Of a stretch of DNA of 64,000 nt, positions 22,978 to 34,905 are shown one piece after another. Under the pieces are notes generated by a model. That model saw only the letters and a list, made by a program, of their open reading frames with translations. It ran no database searches and was not told the DNA's origin. Both the position numbers and the translations under genes were made by a program. The stretch comes from Brachionus koreanus (Eukaryota; Rotifera; Eurotatoria; Ploima; Brachionidae): assembly GCA_016987375.1 (NCBI GenBank), contig PJRA01000314.1:18294-82293 (forward strand). The letters are read 5' to 3'. Positions within the stretch are counted from its first letter, which is position 1. The number at the start of each line of letters is the position of its first letter.

Positions 22978-24990
22978 ATATTGATCTCTGAAACGTGGTT
23001 CAATGAGCAATCCATTGTTAATTTGGACAATTATTCATGTTTCAACAAAAATAGATCAAACAAGGCTGTTGGTGGTGTATGATTTAAATTAGAAACGATC
23101 TGTAAGCTTCAGATATTGATTTAAATTGTAATTGTTATAAATCTTCCCAGCCTAATATTGACTTTATTTGGGGTAAAATACGCTGTGGTAAGGAATCTCT
23201 TCTTAATGGCTGCAATTAGTGATAGACAGTAATAATAGTGAATTTATAGACTGCATAAACAACGCATGTAATTTGTTCAAAATCAAAAGATTTGACGGCT
23301 TGATCATTACTGTTCTTAGACATTTGGTGACTTTAATTGCGCTAAGTGAAATGGCCACGGTTACTGGTACTATAATCATGCAAATGAGGGTGATAGAGGG
23401 TGAATTTGATGATAAATTTTTAATTTTAAAAAAGGAAATTTTAAACTGATAAATAATTTCCTAAATAATATTGATTGGAATATTATTTCTAATGATTTAA
23501 CTGTAAATGAAATGTACAGTATTTTTTTTAGATGTATACAAATCAACGTGTGAAATCTTTATTCCAAAACGAAGCATTTTCTTGTATCATAAACATATCC
23601 CCCCTCCCCTTTGATGAGCTCAATCTAAGGCTTTTACTCAACACTCAGACTAAAATATAAAGTTTGGCTAGAATATTTAAAAGGTGAACGGACATTAAAA
23701 CAAAAAAAGTTAATATTATTTAAAAAATTAAAGAAACAAGTCAAAGAACTAACTAAATCACTAGTACTTGATTATGAAACTAAGCTTGCTTTTCAAGCTA
23801 AACGAAATCCAAAATTAGTGTTCAAATTTCTTAATAGTAAGAAAAGCATTAAACCGGTGATCTATTCTTTGACTAAAGATGATGGTTACACCACAAACAA
23901 CACTCTTGAAATAACTATAATTCTCAATAATTTTTTGCATTCGGTTTTCTCAGAGTAAGCTCTTTCGTAGTCGATTCAGTAATTTTAAATGATGTACCTA
24001 AACAGCCCTATAAGATTAATGAGATAACGTCAAGAGAAATCATTTTTAATTAATTAAATAGTTAGAATGTTAGAATATAGATGCGATAAGTCAACACTTC
24101 TGAAAATGTTTCTTACTCACATCTTATAATCAAAAAATCCTTTGAATCTGGAGAAATACCTGATTTTTGGAGACTTGCAAACGTCTCTCCGATTTGTAAG
24201 AAAGGAAATAGATCAGACCGTAAAAATTATAGGCCTATTTCAATCGCATCGATACCATGCCATATTGCTGAAAGAATTATTAGGAAATTGGTATCAAATA
24301 TTTGTCTTGAAAATAAATTAATTAATCAATTCCAACATGGATTTATTCCACATAAATCGTGTACTACAAACCTAGTCGAGAGTCTTGAATGACTTAATGT
24401 GACTAGTGGTGTACGGCAAGGCTCAGTCCTCGGTTCATTGCTTTCCACAATTTTTATTAATGATTTGCCCAACAGACTAAAAAACATAATGTCTCCTTTA
24501 TGCTGACGACTGGAAGATATTCTGTATTATAGATAGATACAATCCATATGAATAATTTAAGTTACTTCATGATTATATTGATTCATTAATTAGCTGGTGT
24601 AATGATTGGTCTATGGATCTAAATTTTGGTAAATTTGAGATTATGAGTTTTAATTGAAATCAAGGGCTTCAAAATGATTATATTATGAATGATTTAGCCA
24701 ATGGAAAGATCCCGGATTCAGAAAGACTTAGGAATCTGGATTCAAAATGATTTAAATTGGCATTCGCAAGTTTGCTCAGCATTCTCAAAAGGCATCAGAA
24801 TACTTGGTCAAGTTCTTCATGGTATTAAATTTAGGACACAATTAAGAAAGAAAGGCGAGAGCGTGGGGATCTAATTCAATTTTATTAAATTACAATCTTG
24901 TTAATTTGTATTACGATGCGAAACTCATGAGCTCAGTGAATAATGAGGGACCAAGTCGTTAAACTAAACTTGACCGTAGAATATTAACTA
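22978..24990 (+). pseudogene. Near full-span but dead non-LTR retrotransposon
   Basis: Endonuclease begins with LISETWFNEQSIVNL and FNKNRSNKAVGGV, motifs of apurinic-type LINE endonucleases. The linker includes RNPKLVFKFLNSKKSI near 23810-23860. Reverse transcriptase pieces include a block near 24225 that pairs with the NYRPIS motif, GVRQGSVLGSLL near 24412, and LYADDWKIF near 24500, so the catalytic YADD box is still legible. It continues to about 24900. Dozens of stops and frame changes make it non-coding. Compared with the minus-strand copy at 1785-3265 it preserves more of the 5' part and is in the opposite orientation. Confidence 0.8.
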
Positions 24991-25354
24991 TTATTTTTGT
25001 TATAATTATCAAAATAGCTAAATATTATTGACTTAACTAAAAACGCTTTTTTTTAAATTTTTTTTCTTTTGTTTAATATAAATAGTATTCTTATTTTTTT
25101 CGAATAAATAAAGAATATCCAAAGAGAAAACTCATAAAATTTAAAAAGTTTGTCTGATTTTTTTTGCGTTGCAGATCAAATGAAGTAAAATTTTATATAG
25201 ATTTTTATTATATTTTTTTTGTTTTTAATTTTTAAATTTAGTCTGCAATTTAAAAAATAATTGGCAAATTCAAACGGCATTTTAATTGTTATATTTTAAA
25301 TGTTTTATAGTGGATTGATCACACAAGCCATAAAAAGCGGTATTTTTAAATATA
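24991..25354. other. AT-rich spacer, no gene seen
   Basis: Possibly the 3' tail of the LINE relic followed by unique sequence up to the solo LTR. Confidence 0.4.
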
Positions 25355-25675
25355 TGTTAGTCTACCGAATTGGCCTGATTCCTTAGAGTAACTTCAGAGA
25401 AGATAAGTGAAGACAAAGATTGAGATTGTTTATTAAAACGTTTATTTAAAATATTGTTGTAAAATAAGAGAAATAAGAGAAAATACAAAGTCTCTTCTTC
25501 CACCTTATAATAAGAATCATAATGCTTATTTATACACAGTAATTAGGTCAATAATAATAAAGAAGTTAAATCAAAATAATTTGTGAATTAAATCGGTCAT
25601 AAAGATTTATGACACATAAAGATATAATCTAAGAAAATTGTAAATAATATTAACGGTTATTTTCATACCGTAACA
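25355..25675 (-). mobile_element. Solo LTR with 4-bp target duplication
   Basis: A 321-bp block bounded by TGTTA and TAACA and flanked on both sides by TATA. On the minus strand it starts TGTTACGG, has a TATA box (GTATAAATAAGC), then AATAAA further on, and ends TAACA. That order of promoter and polyadenylation signal is what an LTR shows. No gag or pol flanks it, so it is best explained as a solo LTR left by recombination between the two LTRs of one element. The 4-bp duplication would fit the Ty3/gypsy or BEL class. Confidence 0.7.
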
Positions 25676-26645
25676 TATATAAAGCATTTTTTTTAAGATG
25701 TACGAAAATATTCAATTATTGAAAAATCAATCAATAATTTTATTCAATTTACTTAACTAAGATTTTTAAACAGAAATAAAACAAAATCTTTTTTATTTTA
25801 AGTTCATATCTAGTTCTAAATTATTAATCAACTGGTACAAAAGTTGTTTCAATCAAATTTTTTCATTTTAAAAACTCTAAAAAATAATTTTTATGATTTT
25901 CCAATGCACTCCTTTTTATTTTTTGTTCAAAAATTCACTATATCCTAAGTCCTGAACTCTAGGCTTTTCAAATTCTAATTTCTTAAATCATAGATTGAAT
26001 AAAAGGGTTATTCTTAAAAATTCTTTGTAGATTTGTTAGAGATAAGTCCAAAATACTGCTCATCTCATTTTCTAGTACCTTTTTGAGCAACGGCTTCGAT
26101 CTGTCATGGAGGTAACTGCATCGAGTTGATCTACACCACTATTACTATCCAATGTTTTAGTTTAAAAGAATACAATTTTCTTTAAGCTTTTATTTTATCT
26201 AAATAGTAATGGAAAACGGCCGTTCTGTTGCCAGTGAAAATGTGGAAAAGATTAGATTAGTTGTTAATAAAGTTGTAAATAGTCTTTTATTTGATGCCTT
26301 AAATATTGTAAATATTGTGAGTTATGTAGTAGCTCGTTGAGCTGGCAAATGTTTGTTCATTTTTTGGTTGCGACACCACACCGAAATCCGACTATTTAGA
26401 CTCTTCTCAACATAAATCAGCAGATATTGAAAATTTCAAATACTTAAATTTTTTGATTATCCAAAATATTTTAAGTCAAAAAATTGAACAATATGATTAT
26501 CATTTAATTTATTAATTTTTAATTAAAATGTACATAAATTAAGAAACGACTCTTCATTATAATAAAATAAAAACATAATCATTTATAAGTTTTATGATTT
26601 TCACTGATACAATTTTGTTAACTTGATTTTTTAAAAATTAATCAA
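25676..26645. other. AT-rich spacer and 5' flank of SMARCE1
   Basis: No supported gene. A 43-codon frame from 26211 lacks homology and is not claimed. Promoter elements of SMARCE1 should lie here but none is recognisable. Confidence 0.4.
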
Positions 26646-28990
26646 ATGTCAGCAGACCAAGATTTTCGTTATCCTTCATTAACGAGTATAACTAGCAGTT
26701 GAATATTTTTAAATTCTTTTTTAATTATTGAATTTTAAGCTCGTAAGGAGAATTTCTCCCCTTTGATTTTGTCTTCAAATGGGCATCCTGGTTATCAGCC
26801 ATTTAAGCTTAACATTAAAACTGCAGTCGACTTAAAAGTCAACAAAGTCAAATTACCTGAAAAGCCTATTGCACCTTTTATGCGCTTTAGTAAAAAAGTC
26901 TTCGATCAAGTAAAAACAGCAAATCCAGACTCAAAACAATGGGAAATAGGTTGTATTATTCAACAAATGTGGAAAGAATTAAGTGAATCTGAGAGACAAG
27001 AATTCATTTATGAATATGAAAATTCCAAGAATGAATACTGCGAGCAATTAAAAGCATTTCATAACTCACCTCAATATCAAAGCTTTTTGTCAAGCGCATC
27101 TAAAAAATCGAAAAATTCAAACGGTGCTCCTAACATTTCAAGTCTAATAAGTAACAATCCTACTTTAGTTTCTTTAAACTCTAAGACAAACGATCTCGTT
27201 AACACGGGAACAATTTATTCTACAGCTTTATCGCACTATGCTATTGAACCGGCAGACGATGATGGTATCGATGAAAGTTTAACTCAGAAGACACAAGCTT
27301 CAATTCGTTTTCAACGTAATCATCGTCTCCTAAATGATATATTTAACGAAATTTGTGTTCAAGATAATCGATCGATTGTTTCGCAACAGCGAATGGAGCA
27401 GTTAAAAAAACAGGTTGCATCTCTTGAAGTTCATCAAGAAAAACTCAAACAAGAACTATCCCAAATACAGGAAAAATATGAGGCTAAAAAACGAAAATTT
27501 TCATCTCTTTCTCAAAATTTTGAAAAAGAAGTTTTAAAGTTAAAAGAATTTAAAGTTTCTGATGATCAAGAAAAACAGTTTTTTTCAAAACACTACGAAC
27601 TTGTTCAAAAACAATGGAAAGATTTTATTGATAACTTTGCAACTTCAATGGCCAATAAGAACATAAGTAAAGAGGCGGCTCAAATTTTACTTCGTGACGG
27701 TCTTGAAAATATAATAAACAATTCAAATTCTTCAAAAGTAAGCTTTATTTACAAATAGCAAATAGATTGTTTTAAATTTTGAATCAAAAACCATTTAAAT
27801 TATTTAAGAGCTTAATGACGCTTTCAAATCCTGCGTCAATTAGTATAGTCGCATTACAGCAAACAATAGAACCATCAGGTTTAAATGCTTCGTCAAATAC
27901 CAATCAATTAGAACAAAACTCCAACTCACAGCCTCCAAATAATCAAAGTGATCAAATAAAGCCGTCTCAAAATAATCAAATTTCGAATCCATTGATGGGA
28001 GGACAGTCCCGATTTACAGCTTCCAATACTCCTTCATCAATCCCTAGACCAAATATTCATTCAAACATTAGTCAAAATCAAATTTCTTACATAAACTCTA
28101 ACCAATATAGTTCTCAACAATATAGATCGACTAACACTCCCCCAATAAATAATACGAATAATTCTATGATTAGTCCAAATAACCAAAGCTCAAATCAAAA
28201 TAACTTACAATGTGGGCAAACCATTCAAAATCAAATTTCTAATCAATCAACGCATAATGTTCAATCTCCAGCTAATAATAGAATTTCACAACAGATCAGA
28301 CCTCAATGTCCTGTTCAACCGATTTCAAATCAGACTCAAATGATACAACAACATGGAATGCCTCAAATGAACTCTGGTAACGGCATTAATCAAAATTTAA
28401 ATTATTATCATCAATCACAAATGCCTATCAATCAAATGCATATGTACAATTCAGTAAATATGGTTCAATCGGGACATCATGTATCTCAGCAAGGAAATCA
28501 GCAAGTCTCTGGTCAAAGTCAAACTCAACAACCATCACAATTCAATTCAAATGTAAATATGATGCAGCAACAAATGCCACATCAAATTAATTTTCAAGGA
28601 CAATTGCAAAACGGTCAGCAGCTACCTCCACCTCCCCCGCAATATCCTAGCGGTATGCATCAACAAATCCCGCCGCAATTATCTGGACAAATAATGTATA
28701 ATCAGCATTCCCAACAACAAAATATACCAATTTACAATCAACAAGGGCAATCCCAACAACAAATGATTATGATGCAACAACAACAGCAACAATTTAGTAA
28801 CATGTATCAGCAGATTCAATCAAATCAAACTCAAGTTCAAAGTCAAACTAATCAAGCCATTACAAATCAATTTGTAAATCAACAAAATTCACAGCAACAA
28901 CATGTAAATTCTCCACAAGCAAAGATAGATAAAAAATCAAAAGAAGAAAAACAGAAAAAAAAATCTAAGAAATCGAATTTGAATGAATAA
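26646..28990 (+). CDS. SMARCE1: BAF57/SMARCE1, SWI/SNF HMG-box subunit with a long Q/N-rich tail
   Basis: Three exons: 26646-26697, 26740-27737 and 27809-28990, with introns of 42 and 71 bp, giving 743 residues. An HMG box lies at about residues 58-126 (KPIAPFMRFSKKVFDQVK onward). Next is the BAF57-specific block with IEPADDDGIDE and RFQRNHRLLNDIFNE, then a coiled coil at about 230-290. These assign it to the SMARCE1 subunit of BAF/PBAF remodelling complexes, a nuclear DNA-bending component. The third exon adds about 393 residues dominated by Q, N, S and P, with runs such as MMQQQQQQF, ending in a Lys-rich tail. Human SMARCE1 has 411 residues and an acidic tail instead. The first intron's donor (A|GTTGAA) is weak but restores the frame; the start codon is therefore the least certain part. 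Confidence 0.9.
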
Positions 28991-29802
28991 AAATAGAATA
29001 TGAAACTATTTGTAAACAATGAAGCTAAAAATGTAATGGAATATAAATTTTATTTTTAAAAATAGAAAAAATTAAAAAATTTTTAAAAAAACTCAATAAA
29101 AAAATAAAATTTGTTTATCAAATTCAAGAAAAATAATCTGAATCCTTAATCTTATATATTATTTTTTTTAAATCTAGAAAATTTTAAATACATTCTTGTC
29201 TTTTTTTTAGAGTCATGGATTATTTTCGTTTAAAAATAAATTATCTTTAACTCCTTTTATATGGTACAAGTTTTTTACAAAAATTTTGATACTTTCCAAA
29301 TGACAAATTAACTTTCCTAACTTGCTAAATTCATTATTTTAAATTGATTTAGTAAACATTTATCAATTTGAAACAATTTATAATTATAAAAAGATTAAAA
29401 ATTAAAAAAATTAATAAAATTAATTTGTTAATTAGAGATGCTAATCTTTGATTGTTCCTAGCATGTTTAATTAGTCACTTAACATTCTGAGCAACAATCA
29501 AAAATTAGCATCTAAAAATTATTCAAGATTGCTCTATTTAAATAAATTTTAAAATTTTCACCATTTAAATAAACAAATAAATAAATTTCACCATCTTAAA
29601 TATGTTTTGTAAATGGCACCAAGTTTTTTTAAAATATAATTTCAAACTACATTTAATAATATTAAAAAAATAATTATTTACATATGACACACGTCTAGAT
29701 TTTTGAAAAATTATAGTCAGGCATCATATATAGAAAGTTTTTTTATTTTAATTTAAAGAATTATTAGAGCGTCAGACAAAACTAGAATTAACAAACAGAA
29801 TT
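28991..29802. other. Convergent 3' flanks of SMARCE1 and SIRT4, with a hairpin
   Basis: No gene seen. A long hairpin (29436-29513) is listed separately. The rest is AT-rich 3' UTR-like sequence for the two convergent genes. Confidence 0.5.
29436..29513. repeat. Long-arm hairpin (inverted repeat)
   Basis: AGATGCTAATCTTTGATTGT at 29436 pairs with ACAATCAAAAATTAGCATCT ending at 29513, giving arms of about 24 bp with two mismatches around a loop of roughly 28 bp. It lies between convergent genes. It could be a MITE core or a structured 3' UTR element. Confidence 0.6.
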
Positions 29803-30717
29803 TTAAAATTTAATTTTCGATAAAACTTTGCTACAGAGTGTATTTATTTTAAGATCAGCCTTTTGATCTGCCCTTGTGGTACCTATATTAAGAATTGAAA
29901 TTGGAATTTTCAATTCTTTGGCTTGAAGAATAATTCTATAAGCTGAATAGACTTCCAATGAACTTCCCACTGAAAGAAGACCATCACATTTTAACAATTT
30001 TTCCGAAGTTAAATTAATTATTTTCTTAGGAATGCTATCCCCAAAAAAAATAACCTCAGGTTTTAAACGATCATTTTTACAATTTGGACATGTTGGTGTA
30101 TTAAAGTCTTTTATTTGATCTTTTGTCAATTGAACATCATTATCAGGTGCAAGTTCATTGGTGATGATATTCCAATAAGGATTTTTTTCTTTAATCAATA
30201 ACTGCATTGAATCACGAGTCAAACGAAAATTACAATCCATACACTTTACTTTGTAAGAAGTACCATGAATTTCTGTTAGTCTTAGACAACCAGCTTTTAC
30301 AAGTAAAGAATCAACATTCTGTGTAACGTGGTGAAAAATTTTCCCCTTTTTTTCCCATTCAGAGAAAATTAAATGGTTTGTATTTGGTTTAAATGTACTA
30401 AATCTAGGCCAACTAGCATAATTTCTAGCCCAATAAATTTTTCTTCGATCTGGACTTTTCATGAATTCTATATGCTGGATGGGACGATGATTGGTCCGAT
30501 TATATAAGCCAACTTTTTCACTTCGGTAATCAGGAATTCCCGATTCTGTTGATATTCCGGCTCCTGTTAATACAAAAAGCCTATTTGTTTTAATTATAAA
30601 TTCTTTAAGTTTGTCAATATCATTTTGAGAAGGTTCTTTGAATTCTGGAACAAAGGAGCTAATTGAAATTCGACGATACGATTCTTTGATAATTGAAAAT
30701 TTTTTTATTGAATTCAT
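29803..30717 (-). CDS. SIRT4: Sirtuin 4, mitochondrial NAD-dependent protein acylase/ADP-ribosyltransferase
   Basis: One exon, 304 residues (human SIRT4 314). The N-terminal 20 or so residues are basic and Ser-rich, as in a mitochondrial presequence. The Rossmann motif LTGAGISTESGIPDYRS lies at about 50-66, VGLYNRT and RPIQH follow, QNVD is at 133-136, and the catalytic His151 is in TEIHG. Zinc ligands are C159/C162 and C210/C213. GSSLEVYSAYR near the C-terminus is also typical of class II sirtuins. The class II assignment rests on RSEKVGLYNRT and WARNYASWP. SIRT4 acts in the mitochondrial matrix on metabolic enzymes. It is divergent from the DCUN1D gene across 532 bp, which may share a promoter region. 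No defect seen. Confidence 0.95.
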   Translation of the reverse strand: MNSIKKFSIIKESYRRISISSFVPEFKEPSQNDIDKLKEFIIKTNRLFVLTGAGISTESGIPDYRSEKVGLYNRTNHRPIQHIEFMKSPDRRKIYWARNYASWPRFSTFKPNTNHLIFSEWEKKGKIFHHVTQNVDSLLVKAGCLRLTEIHGTSYKVKCMDCNFRLTRDSMQLLIKEKNPYWNIITNELAPDNDVQLTKDQIKDFNTPTCPNCKNDRLKPEVIFFGDSIPKKIINLTSEKLLKCDGLLSVGSSLEVYSAYRIILQAKELKIPISILNIGTTRADQKADLKINTLCSKVLSKIKF

Positions 30718-31249
30718 CTAGAAAGTTAGCATAAAACAATTAAATTTATTAATTCAATAATTGAAAGAGATTTAGCTCAGTACAGATTAAAAATTAAGTT
30801 AATTTAGTTCAAAATTTTAATTGAAATCGGTTCAAAAATATTAACTTATATAATTTTTGAAACTGATAATGAAAACAGATACTAAATGTTTTTTTTTTAA
30901 ATCTGAATTTTGAATGAATTAAGAAATTTTTAGTTAAAAACTACCAAATTTAGCTGCTAAAAAAAATTTTTTTTATTCTTTTTTTTATCAGTCCATTTTG
31001 TTTAATGCTTAATACTTCAATGTATCGCATAACCAAAAATTAATAAATTATTTAATTCGAATCGACTTGATCTATTATGTAAAAAAATCACATTTCATTA
31101 TATTATAGCTTCATTCACTTTTTGAAAAACAACTTTTAATGTCCTGTTTATTTTGCAATAATTTATATGAATTTTTTATTTTTGCATAAGTAATTATATT
31201 TTTGCTATGTAAATTATTGAGAATTTTTTTGAGAAAAAAATTTGGTAAA
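30718..31249. promoter_or_regulatory. Divergent intergenic region between SIRT4 and DCUN1D
   Basis: 532 bp separate the two start codons, which face away from each other, so both promoters must lie here or in the 5' UTRs. It is AT-rich, with long A and T runs; no specific factor site is claimed. Confidence 0.5.
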
Positions 31250-32162
31250 ATGAATTCCATAAGCAGTAAGCAAAAGCAAAAGTTAATCGCTCAATTTATT
31301 AATTTTACACAAGCAAATGAAAAAAATGCGATTTTTTTCTTAAGTCAACATGATTGGAAATTAGACCTAGCTGTAGATGCTTATTATCTTAGCCTTGACG
31401 TGACTGGTTCATCAAGACGTAGCGCAGAGAGTTCAAACGTTAGAACGCAAGTAGATAAAAAAAAACTCGACCAGTTATGGAATGCATATAAAGATAGCAA
31501 TATTCAGGGAAATTTAGAAAAAATGACTCAAGAGGGCGTGTGCAAGTTTCTTCATGATCTGAATTTTAAGCTAGATGACAAGATAGTATTAATACTTGCA
31601 TGGAAATTCAAAGCGCAAGTACAAGGAGAGTTTTCAAAAGAAGAATTTTATAATGCAATGAATGAACTTGGGTAATCAAAAATCGTTTATATTAGAATAT
31701 TGATTGTAATTATAAAAATGTATAAATTTTAGATGTGATTCAATAGAAAAATTAAGAAATAAAATATTTCAAACGGAAAACGAAATTAGCAATGATTTTA
31801 ATAAATTCAAAGATTTGTACCATTTTACTTTCAATTTTGGAAAAAATTCAACTCAAAAAAGTTTAGATCTAGAAGATGCAATCGAGTACTGGAAGATGAT
31901 ATTGAGTGACAAATTTCAATATTTAAATTTGTGGATTGAATTTTTAAAGGTAAAAGAACACTAAAAGTTTGAGTCATTGAATTTATAATTTTTTAAAACA
32001 AAGGAGCATCACAAAAAAAGTATATCCAAAGATACATGGAATCTTTTACTGGAATTTGCAATTAATATAAATAATGATTTTTCAAATTATGATGAAGAGG
32101 GTGCTTGGCCAGTTTTGATTGACGAATTTGTTGAATACGCAAGACCATTAATTAAAAAATGA
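31250..32162 (+). CDS. DCUN1D1: DCN1-like protein (cullin neddylation co-E3)
   Basis: Exons 31250-31671, 31733-31949 and 32004-32162, introns 61 and 54 bp, 265 residues. A UBA-like helical bundle occupies about residues 8-45 ([19 protein letters not shown]). The PONY/DCUN domain follows, with [34 protein letters not shown] and WNLLLEF. It ends [19 protein letters not shown], which carries the acidic patch that contacts cullins. The family binds UBC12 and cullins and promotes NEDD8 transfer in nucleus and cytoplasm. The UBA-like N-terminus points to the DCUN1D1/2 branch. An in-frame upstream TTG exists but no upstream ATG, so the ATG at 31250 is the start. Confidence 0.95.
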
Positions 32163-33208
32163 ATGCGAGAAAGCACTATTTAATTAACGTCTTTCGAACA
32201 AAGTTAAGATCAATTATTTAGTTTTCATTTTTGAATTGACTTAATTTTAAAAAAATTCAAACTCTTTTGAATTTATTTGATGTAATTATATTTCGGAAAT
32301 TCGTTGCATTCAAACAATAAATATTTATTTAATAAAAAATTAAAAAAAATTTCAATTTCGAAATTTCCTTCAAAATTAAAATTTATCTTAAAATGTTTAT
32401 TTCAAATAAACCTGAAATTGAAGAAATTACCGATTTATACTATCAGTTATAAAAAAAAATAAAAATATATTGATAAAGATTTTACTCACAATGTTTTAAT
32501 TCAAATTCTTAATCTGCATAAATGAAAATCCTTGAATGCCTACTTTTTTATAGGGTTAGGAAAAAAAATTTAGCTTTATGTCCTTAAATATTACACAAAT
32601 ATGAAATAGTATTCTTTGGCACAATGCGAATGTCTTTAAAAAAAATTACAACATTTTTTGAAAATTAAGGTTTCCTTGTATAAAAGGAACCAAAAGTTTA
32701 TTGGCTTAATCTCTGCTATTTTTAAATTGATCATGCTTAGGATTGCATTAATATTTTATTTGAAGATGATATTCAAAATCCCGATTCAACTTCTTATCTT
32801 AAATTATTTAATTACTTATAAAATTTTCTTTTAATAATGTTTTTGAAAAAAATCCTTCAGACCACAAAGTAAAGGTTTATGAGGGATGCATATAATATTT
32901 ATAAAGGGCTTTTTAATTAACATCTATCAAAAATTTTTTTTACTCGTTCAATCTATCAATATAATAGAAAACTTTTATTTAAAAAATAAACTTAAAATAA
33001 TTTTGCACAAATATTTTTTTGCTATTTAACAAAGATAATAAATAATTTCTAATCTTTCTCAATATACTACATATACTTTTTAAGTTTATGCAAACATCAA
33101 AAAAAATCCAACAACATAATTAGTTAAAATTTATATTTTTAAATTGAAAAATTTTCAGATCTTTGTTTAAAGGACAAAAAACAAATTACTTACGAGTATT
33201 TTTCATCA
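32163..33208. other. AT-rich spacer, possible 5' exon of R3HDM4
   Basis: No gene recognised. An acceptor-like TTTTCAG at about 33161 lies just upstream of the chosen R3HDM4 start with the frame open between, so a further 5' exon could exist here. Confidence 0.4.
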
Positions 33209-34317
33209 ATGGAAGCCTTATCAAAAGAATGTAAAATAAATAATAACAAATCCAATCAAAGATTGATGCCAAATCCATTATATGAATATAGTAAACGAAG
33301 TAATAGAAAAATCAGAAATAAAAGATATACACAAAGACATGAATCATGTAAGTCTAGCGAGAAAAAATAAAATTTATTTTATATTTTTAGTATGTTACAT
33401 GCTTTCTTTTTTTGGAAATGATAACAGCATTTTGGAAGACGAAGATGAAATTGTTCAGAACGATATAATTTTAAATAACAATGATTCGCCTTTTTTTAAA
33501 CTTATTTCGAATGAGGAAAAGCTTAAAGTTTAAAAAAATTTAAACGTTTCATGTCTTTTCTACTTTGATATTAAAGATTTGGATTGATTTCATTTCAAAA
33601 AGCGGTGATAAACAAGAAGAATTTTTAGAAAAATATGAGAATCAAATTTTTCAAAAAGATTCAATTTTATTAACGATAAGTAATAACAACCTAAAAAATG
33701 CTCATTGGCGCTTCAAAAGAATAGACAAAAATCTGCAACTAATATATCGGAAAGAATATCCATTGGTATTAAAAAATCATTTAAAAATTTTAAAGATTAA
33801 CTTTAAAATAAAAAAAGGAGTGTTTAAAGAAATACGAGAACGAAATTTTGCCATTGTTTTTATCAACATCCCTCTCAGAACATTGTATTTCGGAAATAGA
33901 GTCTCCGTTTGAAAGAATGGTTCTCCATAGTTTAAGTCAATACCTAAACATTAGGTCAAAAAGTAATTTTTAGCAATTTGCCTTTAATTAAATTCATTTA
34001 AAGGAAATAAAAATCTTAAGACATCATAATTGAATATAATTTTGGTTCCTGGGTTTTAAAATGGCTTAGAAATCATGATTTTAGATTCGTTTTCAAGAAA
34101 TTCTTAATATTCTAAAAAATATTATTAGAAATTAATTAAATTTAAATTAAAAAACAAATATTTTTAATAATAAAAATTTTTTTTTTCAAAATAAGGTGTT
34201 GATGGTCCAAATGGTTCAAAAAATGTAATACTTAGATGTGACAGCGAAAATTTCAAATTTCAAATGCCACCGATTTTATTATCAGAATATATTGAGCAGA
34301 ATTTATTTATTAAATAA
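33209..34317 (+). CDS. R3HDM4: R3H domain-containing protein 4
   Basis: Five short exons give 243 residues: 33209-33347, 33391-33527, 33577-33765, 33818-33962 and 34196-34317, with introns of 43, 49, 52 and 233 bp. All joins keep the frame. Recognition rests on several ordered matches to R3HDM4: KIWIDFISKSGDKQEEFLE (family VEVWNDFMNRSGEEQE), YPL joined to ECLKKYENEILPLF, the R3H core SPFERMVLHSLSQYLNIRSK, and the C-terminus MPPILLSEYIEQN. The R3H fold binds single-stranded nucleic acid in other proteins; the function of R3HDM4 itself is not established, as far as I know. The N-terminus is Lys/Arg/Asn-rich and its start is uncertain because the frame is open to an acceptor at 33161. Confidence 0.85.
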
Positions 34318-34905
34318 AGATTTTTAAAGAAATTTTACAATATCGGTCTTATAAGATTCAACATGGATAATCTCTAAGAATCATAAATTATTTTGAAAAA
34401 ATTGAACCATTAGCTCTATTGGCCAAACATTTTACCAATTTTTTTTCTTTTTAAAAGAGCTTTGTGCTTTTAATAAATGATTCCCCTAAAAAAAAAACAA
34501 ATCAACAGTAATTACTTACTTCATTTTAAAATCCATTTGGCTACTTTTTTTTAATTAAAAAAAAATGGAAACCCCGAGAACTTGATAAATAAGTTTAATA
34601 TTTAAAATTCTTTTAGATTTACAATTAAATAATATGAAACGTCAATAGAATTTTGATGATATTTTTGAGAAATATCAGAAATTTCTAAAATAATTTAAGG
34701 ATGCTTTAAAATTATGCTGAATCAGCCTTTACATTTAAAATATTGTTGCAAATTTAGATCTAAGACAAAATTTAAATCCCTAAATGAAACTTATCATTTA
34801 TTTAATAGAAACATGTGATCAGGAAAAAAATTTATCTTGAGTATGTATAAATGATTTGATTATTTTCTTTGGTTTATAATATTTATTTTTAAATTTTTTT
34901 TTCAG
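34318..34905. other. AT-rich spacer before STARD3
   Basis: No coding signal. The STARD3 ATG is immediately preceded by a polypyrimidine tract and CAG, implying a 5' UTR intron whose upstream exon is somewhere in this stretch, or a trans-splice acceptor. Confidence 0.45.

Noticed and set aside
23219..23449. 76-codon plus-strand frame
   Set aside because: It is the surviving endonuclease part of the dead LINE, not a separate gene.
26211..26342. 43-codon frame beginning MENGRSVASENVEK
   Set aside because: Reads like protein, but short, without homology known to me, and no splice partner found.
33565..33912. 115-codon plus-strand frame taken as a gene by itself
   Set aside because: Its first part is R3HDM4 exon 3; the rest reads through an intron in the wrong frame.
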